In this document: piece by piece, positions 57,088 to 64,000 of the stretch
Position numbering within the stretch: the first letter of the stretch is position 1
Layout of the letters: the number at the start of each line of letters is the position of its first letter
DNA from: CAVTPU01 sp963736695
Lineage (GTDB): Bacteria > Actinomycetota > Actinomycetes > Mycobacteriales > Micromonosporaceae
Reading direction: 5' to 3'
DNA length: 64,000 bases
Assembly (NCBI GenBank): GCA_963736695.1
Contig: CAVTPU010000001.1
Span: 248,001 to 312,000 of the forward strand
Made by a program: the position numbers and the translations under genes
The notes under the pieces: generated by a model
The model's database searches: none
The model's input: only the letters and a program-made list of their open reading frames with translations
What the model was told of the DNA's origin: nothing

Positions 57088-57969
57088 TCAGCCGCGCGCC
57101 GGAAAGGCCGCGTCCAGTGCGAGGTTGAGGGTCAGCACGTTGACTCGTGGCGCGCCGATGAATCCCAGGCCCCGCCCGGAGGTGTGCTCGTCGATGAGTC
57201 GATTGATCGAAGCGACGTCGGTGCCGCGTTCGCGGGCCACCCGTGCCGCCTGCAGCCGGGCGTTGTCTGGACTGATGTGCGGGTCAAGGCCGGAGCCGCT
57301 CGCCGTCACCGCATCCGCGGGGACGGCGGAGATGGCGGGGGCGTCGCCGCGGACCGGGATCAGCACGCCCCGACTGTAGTCTTCGCCCGGTTTCGCGCAT
57401 TCGACGGCGACCCCGTCGTAGGTGCCGATGAAGGGTTTCGCCGGGCAGGCCTGGTTGACCGAGACCGCGCGGGTCGCCGGGCCGGTCAATCCGTCTCGGC
57501 GGAACACCCGCAGCACCGCGCCGACCCCGTCGCTGGTGCAGAAGGGTCGGCGACCGTCGACTCCTTCCCGTTCGGCCACGCTCGCGCTTCGCGAGCAGAC
57601 CTGGGTGAGCAGGCTCTGTTTCGCGTCGTCGGGGTTCGTCGCGAGGGTGTCTTCGATGCTCTCGGGTCCCAGGTTACTGGCGGCGGTGGAGAGTGGGTCA
57701 TAGCCATCGCCGGCAGCCGATGGGCGCGACTGGAAATAGCGGGTGGCGGGGGCGCCATCGGCCGATGTGAAGGACTGGCCGATGAGACTGCTGCCGACCG
57801 TCGTTCCGTCGGCGTCGCGCACCAACGATCCGTCGGCGGGGGCCCGCAGTCCGGGGACCAGCGCGACGAGGGCGAGCCCGAGTGGATAGATGAGGCCGGC
57901 GAGCACGGTGAAGACGAGCAGTGCCCGCAACGCGGCGAGGTGTCGAGTGAGCCAGGCTGGAAGACGCAT
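57088..57969 (-). CDS. kdpC: Potassium-transporting ATPase subunit KdpC
   Basis: 293 aa; ATG at 57969 overlaps the kdpB stop by 1 base. One N-terminal membrane helix (ALRALLVFTVLAGLIYPLGLALVALV), then the KdpC signature GSSLIGQSFT, ARYFQSRPSAAGDGYDP and the end GLDPHISPDNARLQAARVA with NVLTLNLALD. It has an extra segment of about 100 residues in the middle (CSRSASVAEREGVDGRRPF to about VAVECAKPGEDYS), making it longer than the usual 190-200 aa; this insert is common in actinomycete KdpC. It supports assembly and the affinity of KdpB for ATP. Confidence 0.95.
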   Translation of the reverse strand: MRLPAWLTRHLAALRALLVFTVLAGLIYPLGLALVALVPGLRAPADGSLVRDADGTTVGSSLIGQSFTSADGAPATRYFQSRPSAAGDGYDPLSTAASNLGPESIEDTLATNPDDAKQSLLTQVCSRSASVAEREGVDGRRPFCTSDGVGAVLRVFRRDGLTGPATRAVSVNQACPAKPFIGTYDGVAVECAKPGEDYSRGVLIPVRGDAPAISAVPADAVTASGSGLDPHISPDNARLQAARVARERGTDVASINRLIDEHTSGRGLGFIGAPRVNVLTLNLALDAAFPARG

Positions 57970-60173
57970 CACATGATCCCTGGGATGAGCGAGATGACAA
58001 CATCGATGATTTTGATGGCAATGAACGGTACGACGACGCCGCCCAGTCCATAGAGCCACAGGTTGCGGGAGAGCAGCCGGGCCGCCGCGGCGGGCCGATA
58101 TCGCACTCCCCGCAGCGCGAGCGGGATGAGTGCGATGATCACCAGCGCGTTGAAGATCACCGCGGACAGGATGGCCGACTCCGGGCTCGACAGGCGCATG
58201 ACGTTGAGCGTGTCCAGACCCGGATAGACAGCCGCGAACATCGCGGGAATGATCGCGAAGTATTTGGCGATGTCGTTGGCGATGGAGAACGTCGTCAGGG
58301 CGCCGCGGGTGATAAGCAGTTGTTTGCCGATCTCCACGATCTCGATGAGTTTCGTCGGGTCGGAGTCGAGGTCGACCATGTTCCCGGCTTCCTTCGCCGC
58401 CGAGGTGCCCGTGTTCATCGCGACGCCCACGTCGGCCTGCGCCAGTGCGGGCGCGTCGTTGGTGCCGTCGCCGGTCATCGCGACCAGTCGCCCGCCGGCC
58501 TGTTCGCGTCGAATCAGTTCGAGCTTGTCCTCTGGGCGGGCTTCGGCGAGAAAGTCGTCGACCCCGGCCTCGTCGGCGATGGCCTTGGCGGTGAGCGGGT
58601 TGTCACCCGTGATCATGATCGTACGGATGCCCATCTTGCGCATCTGGTCGAAGCGCGCCCGCATTCCCTCCTTGACGATGTCCTTGAGTTGCACGACGCC
58701 CAGCGCCCGAGCCGGCTGGCCGGCGACGTGTTCGGCGACGACGAGTGGCGTGCCGCCGGTGGCCGAGATCCCGTCGACGATCGCGCCGACGTCCTCGGTC
58801 GGGTGGCCCCCGTTGTCGCGCACCCACTTCATCACCGCCGCCGCCGCTCCCTTGCGGATGCGACGGTCGGGGTCATCGCCGCCCGTGATGTCCACACCGG
58901 ACATTCGGGTCTCGGCGCTGAAGGGCACGAAGTGCGCGTGCGGCATCACGCCGGTCTCCCGGGCCCGCAACGAGAACTCCTGCTTGGCGAGCACGACGAT
59001 GGAGCGACCCTCCGGGGTCTCGTCGGCGAGGCTGGCGAGCTGTGCGGCGTCGGCCACGTCGTGGGCGTCGACTCCGGTGACCGCGACAAACTGTGTCGCC
59101 TGCCGGTTTCCCAGCGTGATCGTGCCGGTCTTGTCGAGCAGCAGGGTGTTGACGTCGCCGGCCGCCTCCACGGCCCGGCCCGACATCGCGAGCACGTTGC
59201 GTTGCACGAGGCGGTCCATGCCGGCGATGCCGATGGCGGAGAGCAACGCCCCGATGGTTGTGGGGATGAGGCAGACCAGCAGGGAGACGAGCACGACGCC
59301 GGCGACCCCGTCGGCGCCGATCGCGGTGGTCGCGGTGGCGGCGGCGTTGTTCTCCATCGAGAAGATGGCCATCGGTTGGAGGGTGACCACCGCGAGCAGG
59401 AAGATAATCGTGAGCGCCGCGAGCAGGATGTTGAGGGCGATCTCGTTGGGTGTCTTCTGCCGGGCCGCGCCCTCGACGAGCGCGATCATGCGGTCGATGA
59501 AGCTCTCCCCCGGTTTCTGGGTGATCTTCACGATGATGCGGTCGGAGAGCACCCGGGTGCCGCCGGTGACGGCGCACCGGTCGCCGCCGGATTCGCGGAT
59601 CACCGGGGCCGACTCGCCCGTGATCGCCGACTCGTCGACGCTGGCGATGCCCTCGATCACGTCCCCGTCGCCGGGAATCACGTCGCCCGCCTCGCAGACC
59701 ACGAGGTCGCCCTGCGCCAGCTGGGTGGCCGGGACGGACTGCTCGGAATAGGCGGTGGGGTCGGCTCCCTCGACCCAGCCGGAGAGTCGGCGGGCGGCGG
59801 TGTCCTGCCGGGCCGATCGCAACGCGGCGGCCTGGGCTTTGCCCCTGCCCTCGGCGACCGCTTCGGCGAGGTTGGCGAAGACGACGGTCAGCCACAACCA
59901 CACCGTGATCGACCAGGCGAAGACGCTGGGTTGGGCGATGGCGAGCACGGTGGTGAAGGCGGCGCCCACCTCCACGATGAGCATCACCGGGTTGCGCCAC
60001 AGGGTGCGCGGGTCGAGTTTGCGTGCCGCGTCGGGCAGCGAACGCCACAGTTGCCGCGGGTCGAGCAGACCGCCGCCGACGGGTTTCGCCTCCCGGCGCG
60101 GTTCGGCCTGGTCGGTCGTGGTTCGGTCGACGGTGAACCCGCGGTGCGGGTGGGCGACGATGTGGTCGGTCAT
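57969..60173 (-). CDS. kdpB: Potassium-transporting P-type ATPase KdpB
   Basis: 734 aa; ATG at 60173 overlaps the kdpA stop (ATGA). P-type ATPase motifs: the E1 region TGESAPVIRESGGD, phospho-acceptor Asp347 in LLLDKTGTI, TPEGRSIV, and the hinge MTGDGTNDAPALAQADVGVAM. It is longer than E. coli KdpB (682 aa) by an N-terminal tail of about 40 residues rich in polar residues (MTDHIVAHPHRGFTVDR). It couples ATP hydrolysis to potassium uptake through KdpA. Confidence 0.97.
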   Translation of the reverse strand: MTDHIVAHPHRGFTVDRTTTDQAEPRREAKPVGGGLLDPRQLWRSLPDAARKLDPRTLWRNPVMLIVEVGAAFTTVLAIAQPSVFAWSITVWLWLTVVFANLAEAVAEGRGKAQAAALRSARQDTAARRLSGWVEGADPTAYSEQSVPATQLAQGDLVVCEAGDVIPGDGDVIEGIASVDESAITGESAPVIRESGGDRCAVTGGTRVLSDRIIVKITQKPGESFIDRMIALVEGAARQKTPNEIALNILLAALTIIFLLAVVTLQPMAIFSMENNAAATATTAIGADGVAGVVLVSLLVCLIPTTIGALLSAIGIAGMDRLVQRNVLAMSGRAVEAAGDVNTLLLDKTGTITLGNRQATQFVAVTGVDAHDVADAAQLASLADETPEGRSIVVLAKQEFSLRARETGVMPHAHFVPFSAETRMSGVDITGGDDPDRRIRKGAAAAVMKWVRDNGGHPTEDVGAIVDGISATGGTPLVVAEHVAGQPARALGVVQLKDIVKEGMRARFDQMRKMGIRTIMITGDNPLTAKAIADEAGVDDFLAEARPEDKLELIRREQAGGRLVAMTGDGTNDAPALAQADVGVAMNTGTSAAKEAGNMVDLDSDPTKLIEIVEIGKQLLITRGALTTFSIANDIAKYFAIIPAMFAAVYPGLDTLNVMRLSSPESAILSAVIFNALVIIALIPLALRGVRYRPAAAARLLSRNLWLYGLGGVVVPFIAIKIIDVVISLIPGIM

Positions 60174-61828
60174 GACAGACCCTCCGCGAGGGGGCCCAAC
60201 GCGAGCGCGGGCAAGAAGGTGAGCGCCACGAGGATGATGGTGACGCCGATGAGCATGCCGATGAAGAGTGGACGGTGGGTGGGCAGCGTTCCGGCCGAGT
60301 CCGGCACGGGGTGCTGTTCGGCGAGGGAGCCGGCGAGGGCGAGCACGAGGACGATCGGCAGGAATCGACCGAGCAGCATCGCGATGCCCAGGGCGGTGTT
60401 CCACCAGGCAGTGTTGACGGTGATGCCGGCGAAGGCGGAGCCGTTGTTGTTCGCCGCCGAGGCGAAGGCGTAGAGCACTTCGGAGAAGCCGTGTGGCCCG
60501 GTGTTGAGTGCGGTTCGCCAGTTTCCGGTGGCGAGGGCGGCCGCGACTCCGATGAGAACCAGCGCGGGTGTGACGAGAAAGTACAAGGAAGCGATTTTGA
60601 TCTCGCGCGGTCCGATCTTCTTGCCCAGATATTCGGGCGTGCGGCCGACCATGAGTCCCGCGATGAAGACGGTGATGACAGCGAGGACGAGCATGCCGTA
60701 GAGGCCGCTGCCGACACCGCCGGGGGCGACCTCGCCGAGCATCATGTTGATGATCGTCATCATGCCGCCGAACGCCGTGTAGGAGTCGTGGAACGAGTCC
60801 ACCGCACCGGTCGACGTGAGGGTCGTCGCGGCGGCGAAGACCGCCGAATCGGCGACGCCGAAGCGGGTCTCGGTGCCTTCGGTGGCCGCTCCCACCGCGG
60901 TCGGGACCGTGCCGCCGTGCGCGGTCTGGAAACCGACCGTCAACGCGATGCTGGTCAACGCGATGACCGCCATCGCGGCGAGGATCGCGTATCCCTGCCT
61001 GTTCTGCCCCACCATGCGGCCGAAGGTTCGGGGCAGGCTGATGGGGATGCACAGAAGCAGGAAGATCTCGAACCAGTTCGTCCAGACCGTGGGGTTTTCG
61101 AACGGGTGCGCCGAGTTGACGTTGTAGAAGCCGCCTCCGTTGGTGCCCAGTTCCTTGATCGCCTCCTGCGAGGCGACCGGACCGCCGGTGATGTGCTGAC
61201 TGCCGCCGGTGAGCGTCGTGATGTCCATGCCCGCCGACAGGTTCTGCACGGCCCCACCGATGATCAAAACGATCGCGGCGACCACCGAGAAGGGCAACAG
61301 GACCCGTACGGTGATCCGGGTGAGGTCGACCCAGAAGTTGCCCAGTTGCGTGGATCGGCCGCGGGCGAAGCCGCGCACCAGGGTGACCGCGACCGCGATG
61401 CCGACGGCGGCGGAGGCGAAGTTCTGCACGGCGAGGCCGGTCATCTGCACGAGGTGGCCCATGGTCGACTCACCGGAATACCACTGCCAGTTGGTGTTGG
61501 TGACGAACGAGACGGCGGTGTTCCACGCGCCATGGGTCATCACCCCGGGGAGCCCCAAGGACAGTGGAAGGGCGTGTTGCAGTCGCAGGAACGCGTAGAG
61601 GAACAGGATCGAGATGACGGAGAACGCGAGTGCGCTTCGCGCGTATACCCCCCACGTCTGCTCGCTCGCGGGGTTGACCCCGACCAGGCGATAGACGGTC
61701 TTCTCGACCCGCGAGTGGGTGGTGCCGGTGACCACTCGATAGAGGTAGTCGCCGAGGAAGCGGTAGGCGACCGCGAGGGCCGCGACCAACGACACGACGA
61801 AGATAAGACCGGCGAGCGAGTCACTCAT
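60170..61828 (-). CDS. kdpA: Potassium-transporting ATPase subunit KdpA
   Basis: 552 aa; ATG at 61828 overlaps the kdpF stop. Ten membrane helices and the four selectivity-filter-like loops, e.g. LGTNGGGFYNVNSAHPFENP and HGFSEVLYAFASAANNNGSA, of the K+-translocating subunit. It forms the high-affinity channel-like part of KdpFABC. Confidence 0.97.
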   Translation of the reverse strand: MSDSLAGLIFVVSLVAALAVAYRFLGDYLYRVVTGTTHSRVEKTVYRLVGVNPASEQTWGVYARSALAFSVISILFLYAFLRLQHALPLSLGLPGVMTHGAWNTAVSFVTNTNWQWYSGESTMGHLVQMTGLAVQNFASAAVGIAVAVTLVRGFARGRSTQLGNFWVDLTRITVRVLLPFSVVAAIVLIIGGAVQNLSAGMDITTLTGGSQHITGGPVASQEAIKELGTNGGGFYNVNSAHPFENPTVWTNWFEIFLLLCIPISLPRTFGRMVGQNRQGYAILAAMAVIALTSIALTVGFQTAHGGTVPTAVGAATEGTETRFGVADSAVFAAATTLTSTGAVDSFHDSYTAFGGMMTIINMMLGEVAPGGVGSGLYGMLVLAVITVFIAGLMVGRTPEYLGKKIGPREIKIASLYFLVTPALVLIGVAAALATGNWRTALNTGPHGFSEVLYAFASAANNNGSAFAGITVNTAWWNTALGIAMLLGRFLPIVLVLALAGSLAEQHPVPDSAGTLPTHRPLFIGMLIGVTIILVALTFLPALALGPLAEGLS

Positions 61829-61917
61829 CAGAAGCGCTCCGGAAAGAGCAGTGCCGCGACCATGAAGATGGTCAGCCCGGCGGCGAGAACCAGCCCCACG
61901 ACGTTGACCGCGTTCAT
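61828..61917 (-). CDS. kdpF: KdpF small membrane subunit
   Basis: 29 aa: MNAVNVVGLVLAAGLTIF then MVAALLFPERF. One membrane helix ending in the charged PERF tail, the KdpF hallmark; it stabilises the complex. ATG at 61917, stop TGA overlapping the kdpA ATG. Too short for most gene finders. Confidence 0.9.
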   Translation of the reverse strand: MNAVNVVGLVLAAGLTIFMVAALLFPERF

Positions 61918-61997
61918 AGCCGTTCCACCCCCCGCACCGCGAGGGCCAGCAGGCCGAACAGGCCCACTGTGATCAGAACAAAGGCGACATCCGCCAC
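61914..61997 (-). CDS. Single-helix membrane peptide preceding kdpF
   Basis: 27 aa from the GTG at 61997 with AAGGAG 6 bases upstream: VADVAFVLITVGLFGLLALA then VRGVERL. One membrane helix, basic tail. Stop overlaps the kdpF ATG by 4 bases, so translation is coupled. Many actinomycetes have such a peptide in front of kdpF; its function is unknown. A GTG 18 bases upstream would add six residues but has no ribosome site. Confidence 0.75.
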   Translation of the reverse strand: MADVAFVLITVGLFGLLALAVRGVERL

Positions 61998-62435
61998 CGT
62001 GCGCTCCTTCGTCACGTGGCCGGCGTAGCGCCTGGATGGTGCTGGGTCGCCGGCTGCGCGGCCGCCGGGTTCACCTCGGTGGCCGCTTGCCCATATCCAA
62101 CGCGGGACGGGGGCCGGTGGGAGCGTTTCCTGGCACGACCCATACGACCGTGGCGGGGATCTTGACGATTTCTTGACGGGTACGCGCGCCATTCGGGCAC
62201 GCCGGCCGGTCACAAGCGACTCAAATCGTGGTGGCGTCACCTGTCCGGGTGACGTCACCACGGTTGAATCACGCGGAGCCGCCGGGACTGTCGTCGATCT
62301 CGCGAATGTGCGAAGACGACGACAGTCACATATCCATTCATCGAGATGGGTGGGCGCATTGCCCTCGGTTAGGTACCGTGGGCGGAAGAGGGCTTTTGTG
62401 ATCTATTGCGGATGCCGCCCCTGATTGGAGACGAC
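61998..62435. promoter_or_regulatory. Divergent promoter region between kdp and the P450 gene, with two stem-loops
   Basis: 438 bases. Two inverted repeats lie in it: 14-bp arms (62227-62240, 62249-62262, one mismatch) and 11-bp arms (62286-62296, 62317-62327; spacer 20). Neither follows a gene end, so they are more likely operators or RNA leaders than terminators. A KdpE site would be expected near the kdp start, but I cannot point to one. GGAG at 62427 serves the P450 gene. Confidence 0.5.
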
Positions 62436-63644
62436 ATGACCGAACTCTCCGCTCCTCCGACTCTCGCCTTTCCCCTGCCCCGGACCTGCCCCTTCGCCCC
62501 GCCCGCGGAATATCGACACATGCGCGAGCAGACGCCGATCACCCGGGTGAACCTGCCCAACGGCGCACAGGCCTGGGCGGTCAGCCGCCACGACGACATC
62601 CGCACGATCCTCACCGATCCCCGTTTCAGCTCCGACCGCACCAACCCGGGCTTTCCCCTGCTCATCGCTGCCGCCCGACCGGTGAGCTCCACGGCACTGT
62701 CGCTGGTCGGCATGGACCCACCCGAGCACGGGCCCGCCCGACGCGCCGTCGTCGGCGAGTTCACCGTCAAACGAATGCGGGCACTGCGCCCACGGATCCA
62801 ACAGATCGTCGACGAGCACATCGACATGATGTTGGCCGGGCCACGCCCCGTTGATCTGGTTCACGCGTTGGCGCTCCCCGTGCCATCGCTGGTCATCTGC
62901 GAGCTTCTCGGAGTCCCGTACGCTGATCACGACTTTTTTCAGACCAGCACCGGCCGCATGATCAGCCGCGCAGCCTCGGCGGAGGAGCGTCAGTCGGCGT
63001 TCGAGGGCCTGCGTTCCTATCTGGACGAACTGGTCAGGGAGAAGGAGGCCGAACCGGGCGACGACCTGCTCGGCAGACAGATCCGCGACCGACGTGACGC
63101 TGGCGACCTCGACCACGAGGCGCTCGTCGGCCTCGCGTTCCTGCTGCTGATCGCCGGGCACGAGACGACCGCCAACATGATCTCCCTCGGCACCGTCATG
63201 TTGTTGGAGAACCCGGAACAACTCGTACGGATCGTCGATGATCCGAGCAAGACCCTCGGAGCCGTCGAGGAGTTGCTGCGATATTTCACCATCGCCGAGG
63301 CGGCGACCTCGAGGGTCGCCGTCGACGACGCCGAACTCGGCGGCGTGCTCATTCGCGCCGGCGACGGCGTGTTGGCCCTCAGCTATGCCGCCAACCGTGA
63401 CCCCGAGGCGTTTCCCGACCCAGACGTCTTCGATGTCGAACGCGCCGCCCGCCATCACGTCGCATTCGGTTATGGGGCGCACCAGTGCCTCGGGCAGAAT
63501 CTCGCCCGGATCGAGCTTCAGGTCGTGTTCGACACGCTCTTCCGACGCGTCCCCGGGCTTCGGCTCGCCGCCGACGTCACGGACCTGCCGTTCAAAGACG
63601 ACGCCATACTCTTCGGCCTGCACGAGCTGCCGGTGAGTTGGTGA
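62436..63644 (+). CDS. Cytochrome P450 (CYP105-like)
   Basis: 402 aa; ATG at 62436 with GGAG 9 bases upstream. Actinomycete class I P450: N-terminal FPLPRTCPFAPPAEYRHMREQ, WAVSRHDDIRTILTDPRFSS, the I-helix AGHETTANM, ExxR in VEELLRY and the heme loop FGYGAHQCLGQ with Cys351. Electrons would come from the ferredoxin encoded directly downstream, whose ATG shares a base with its stop codon. Substrates of this group range from xenobiotics to secondary metabolites; no evidence links it to the enediyne. Confidence 0.9.
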   Translation: MTELSAPPTLAFPLPRTCPFAPPAEYRHMREQTPITRVNLPNGAQAWAVSRHDDIRTILTDPRFSSDRTNPGFPLLIAAARPVSSTALSLVGMDPPEHGPARRAVVGEFTVKRMRALRPRIQQIVDEHIDMMLAGPRPVDLVHALALPVPSLVICELLGVPYADHDFFQTSTGRMISRAASAEERQSAFEGLRSYLDELVREKEAEPGDDLLGRQIRDRRDAGDLDHEALVGLAFLLLIAGHETTANMISLGTVMLLENPEQLVRIVDDPSKTLGAVEELLRYFTIAEAATSRVAVDDAELGGVLIRAGDGVLALSYAANRDPEAFPDPDVFDVERAARHHVAFGYGAHQCLGQNLARIELQVVFDTLFRRVPGLRLAADVTDLPFKDDAILFGLHELPVSW

Positions 63645-63859
63645 TGGCCGTGATGAGAGTCGTCGCGGACACGTCCCGCTGTGTCGGAGCTGGGCAATGC
63701 GTGCTCACCGATCCGACCGTGTTCGACCAGAACGACACGGACGGAACCGTCACGCTGCTCACCCACCGCGTCGATGAGGCGACGCTGCCCGGCGTGCGTG
63801 AAGCAGTCGATCTCTGCCCCAGCCGGGCACTGTCCCTCGTTCCGGTGGGTCAGGCATGA
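63644..63859 (+). CDS. 3Fe-4S ferredoxin
   Basis: 71 aa; ATG at 63644 overlaps the P450 stop (TGATG). Three-Cys cluster pattern: SRCVGAGQCVL and DLCPSRAL, with an Ala/Gly where the fourth Cys of 4Fe-4S would be. This is the P450-partner ferredoxin type (SoyB/FdxH-like). A second GTG/ATG further in is possible but this start is coupled. Confidence 0.9.
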   Translation: MAVMRVVADTSRCVGAGQCVLTDPTVFDQNDTDGTVTLLTHRVDEATLPGVREAVDLCPSRALSLVPVGQA

Positions 63860-63860
63860 T

Positions 63861-63901
63861 CGTGGGGTTTGCGGGTCGTCCTGGCGACCGCAAACCCCAC
63901 G
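63861..63901. terminator. Stem-loop terminator after the ferredoxin
   Basis: Arms 63861-63878 and 63885-63901 with one bulged G and a 6-base loop, 2 bases after the ferredoxin stop. Probably bidirectional, since a minus-strand gene seems to end at 63951. Confidence 0.8.
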
Positions 63902-63950
63902 TCAACGAGGAGCACACCAGTCGCTGCGGCGACCGGAGTTTGGCAATCGA

Positions 63951-64000
63951 TCAGCCGCGCCCGAAAAGAGACCGGAACACCCCACCCGAGGACTTTCGCT
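63951..64000 (-). CDS. Possible 3' end of a minus-strand gene at the window edge
   Basis: On the minus strand the last 50 bases read RKSSGGVFRSLFGRG followed by TGA at 63951-63953. The ending (Ser/Gly-rich, basic, phenylalanines) looks like a natural protein C-terminus and would explain a bidirectional terminator at 63861-63901. No family can be named. Confidence 0.4.
   Translation of the reverse strand, partial: RKSSGGVFRSLFGRG

Noticed and set aside
57969..61052. A 1027-residue open frame suggesting an extended KdpB
   Set aside because: The first 290 residues are frame shadow of kdpA; the ATG at 60173 matches KdpB and overlaps the kdpA stop.
1..64000. CRISPR arrays, tRNA genes, insertion sequences, integrase or phage genes
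   Set aside because: No spaced direct repeats, no transposase or recombinase motifs and no tRNA-like cloverleaf were seen in either strand.

Overview
The window is high-GC actinomycete DNA: GTG starts are common, ATGA/GTGA stop-start overlaps couple many genes, and the signature genes (an enediyne polyketide synthase cassette, a P450 with a 3Fe-4S ferredoxin, an actinobacterial aminofutalosine/adenosine deaminase, a complete kdp operon) are typical of filamentous actinomycetes. I cannot name the species. No tRNA, rRNA, insertion sequence, integrase or CRISPR array was seen.

Region 1 (1-18.6 kb) is mostly housekeeping and single-copy accessory genes: SMI1/KNR4-type proteins, methyltransferases, a DinB protein, a GNAT acetyltransferase, a secreted membrane-anchored protein coupled to a WD40-like protein, an M16-like peptidase with a C-terminal membrane anchor, an MFS transporter with a divergent DeoR regulator, and an adenosine/aminofutalosine deaminase. 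The deaminase is preceded by an RNA leader that matches the S-adenosylhomocysteine (SAH) riboswitch fold and has a plausible Shine-Dalgarno switch. A divergent pair follows: a two-domain protein (SRPBCC plus a domain I tentatively call DUF2867) and a FUSC-type membrane protein. They share a 41-bp dyad.

Region 2 (18.98-31.24 kb) is an enediyne core locus. A plus-strand operon carries unbV, unbU, the iterative enediyne PKS pksE (KS-AT-ACP-KR-DH-PPTase), the hotdog thioesterase and a flavin reductase. A minus-strand pair carries unbL and a cytochrome P450. The two operons converge on a perfect 20-bp-stem terminator. All five genes of the universal enediyne cassette (unbL, unbV, unbU, pksE, thioesterase) are present, but unbL is split off onto the opposite strand with the P450. 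No apoprotein, glycosyltransferase, halogenase or dedicated resistance gene is visible in the window.

Region 3 (31.5-48.2 kb) is rich in redox and aromatic-acid genes: an epimerase, an AraC regulator, an AhpD-like protein, four SDR-type or GMC oxidoreductases, an aryl-CoA ligase coupled to a hydroxycinnamoyl-CoA hydratase/lyase-like enzyme, two DUF899 proteins, a deazaflavin-type nitroreductase, a secreted alpha/beta hydrolase, an HxlR regulator with three operator-like palindromes, and an acyl-CoA-dehydrogenase-fold monooxygenase. Whether any of these decorate the enediyne is open.

Region 4 (48.3-64 kb) holds a zinc-stress operon (rpmF-cobW with a Zur-like box), a Clp-N/HTH protein with twin operators touching its start codon, an aldo/keto reductase with an XRE regulator, the kdpFABCDE potassium system with an extra leader membrane peptide, and a P450-ferredoxin pair. 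Many convergent pairs are separated by unusually long, near-perfect stem-loops.
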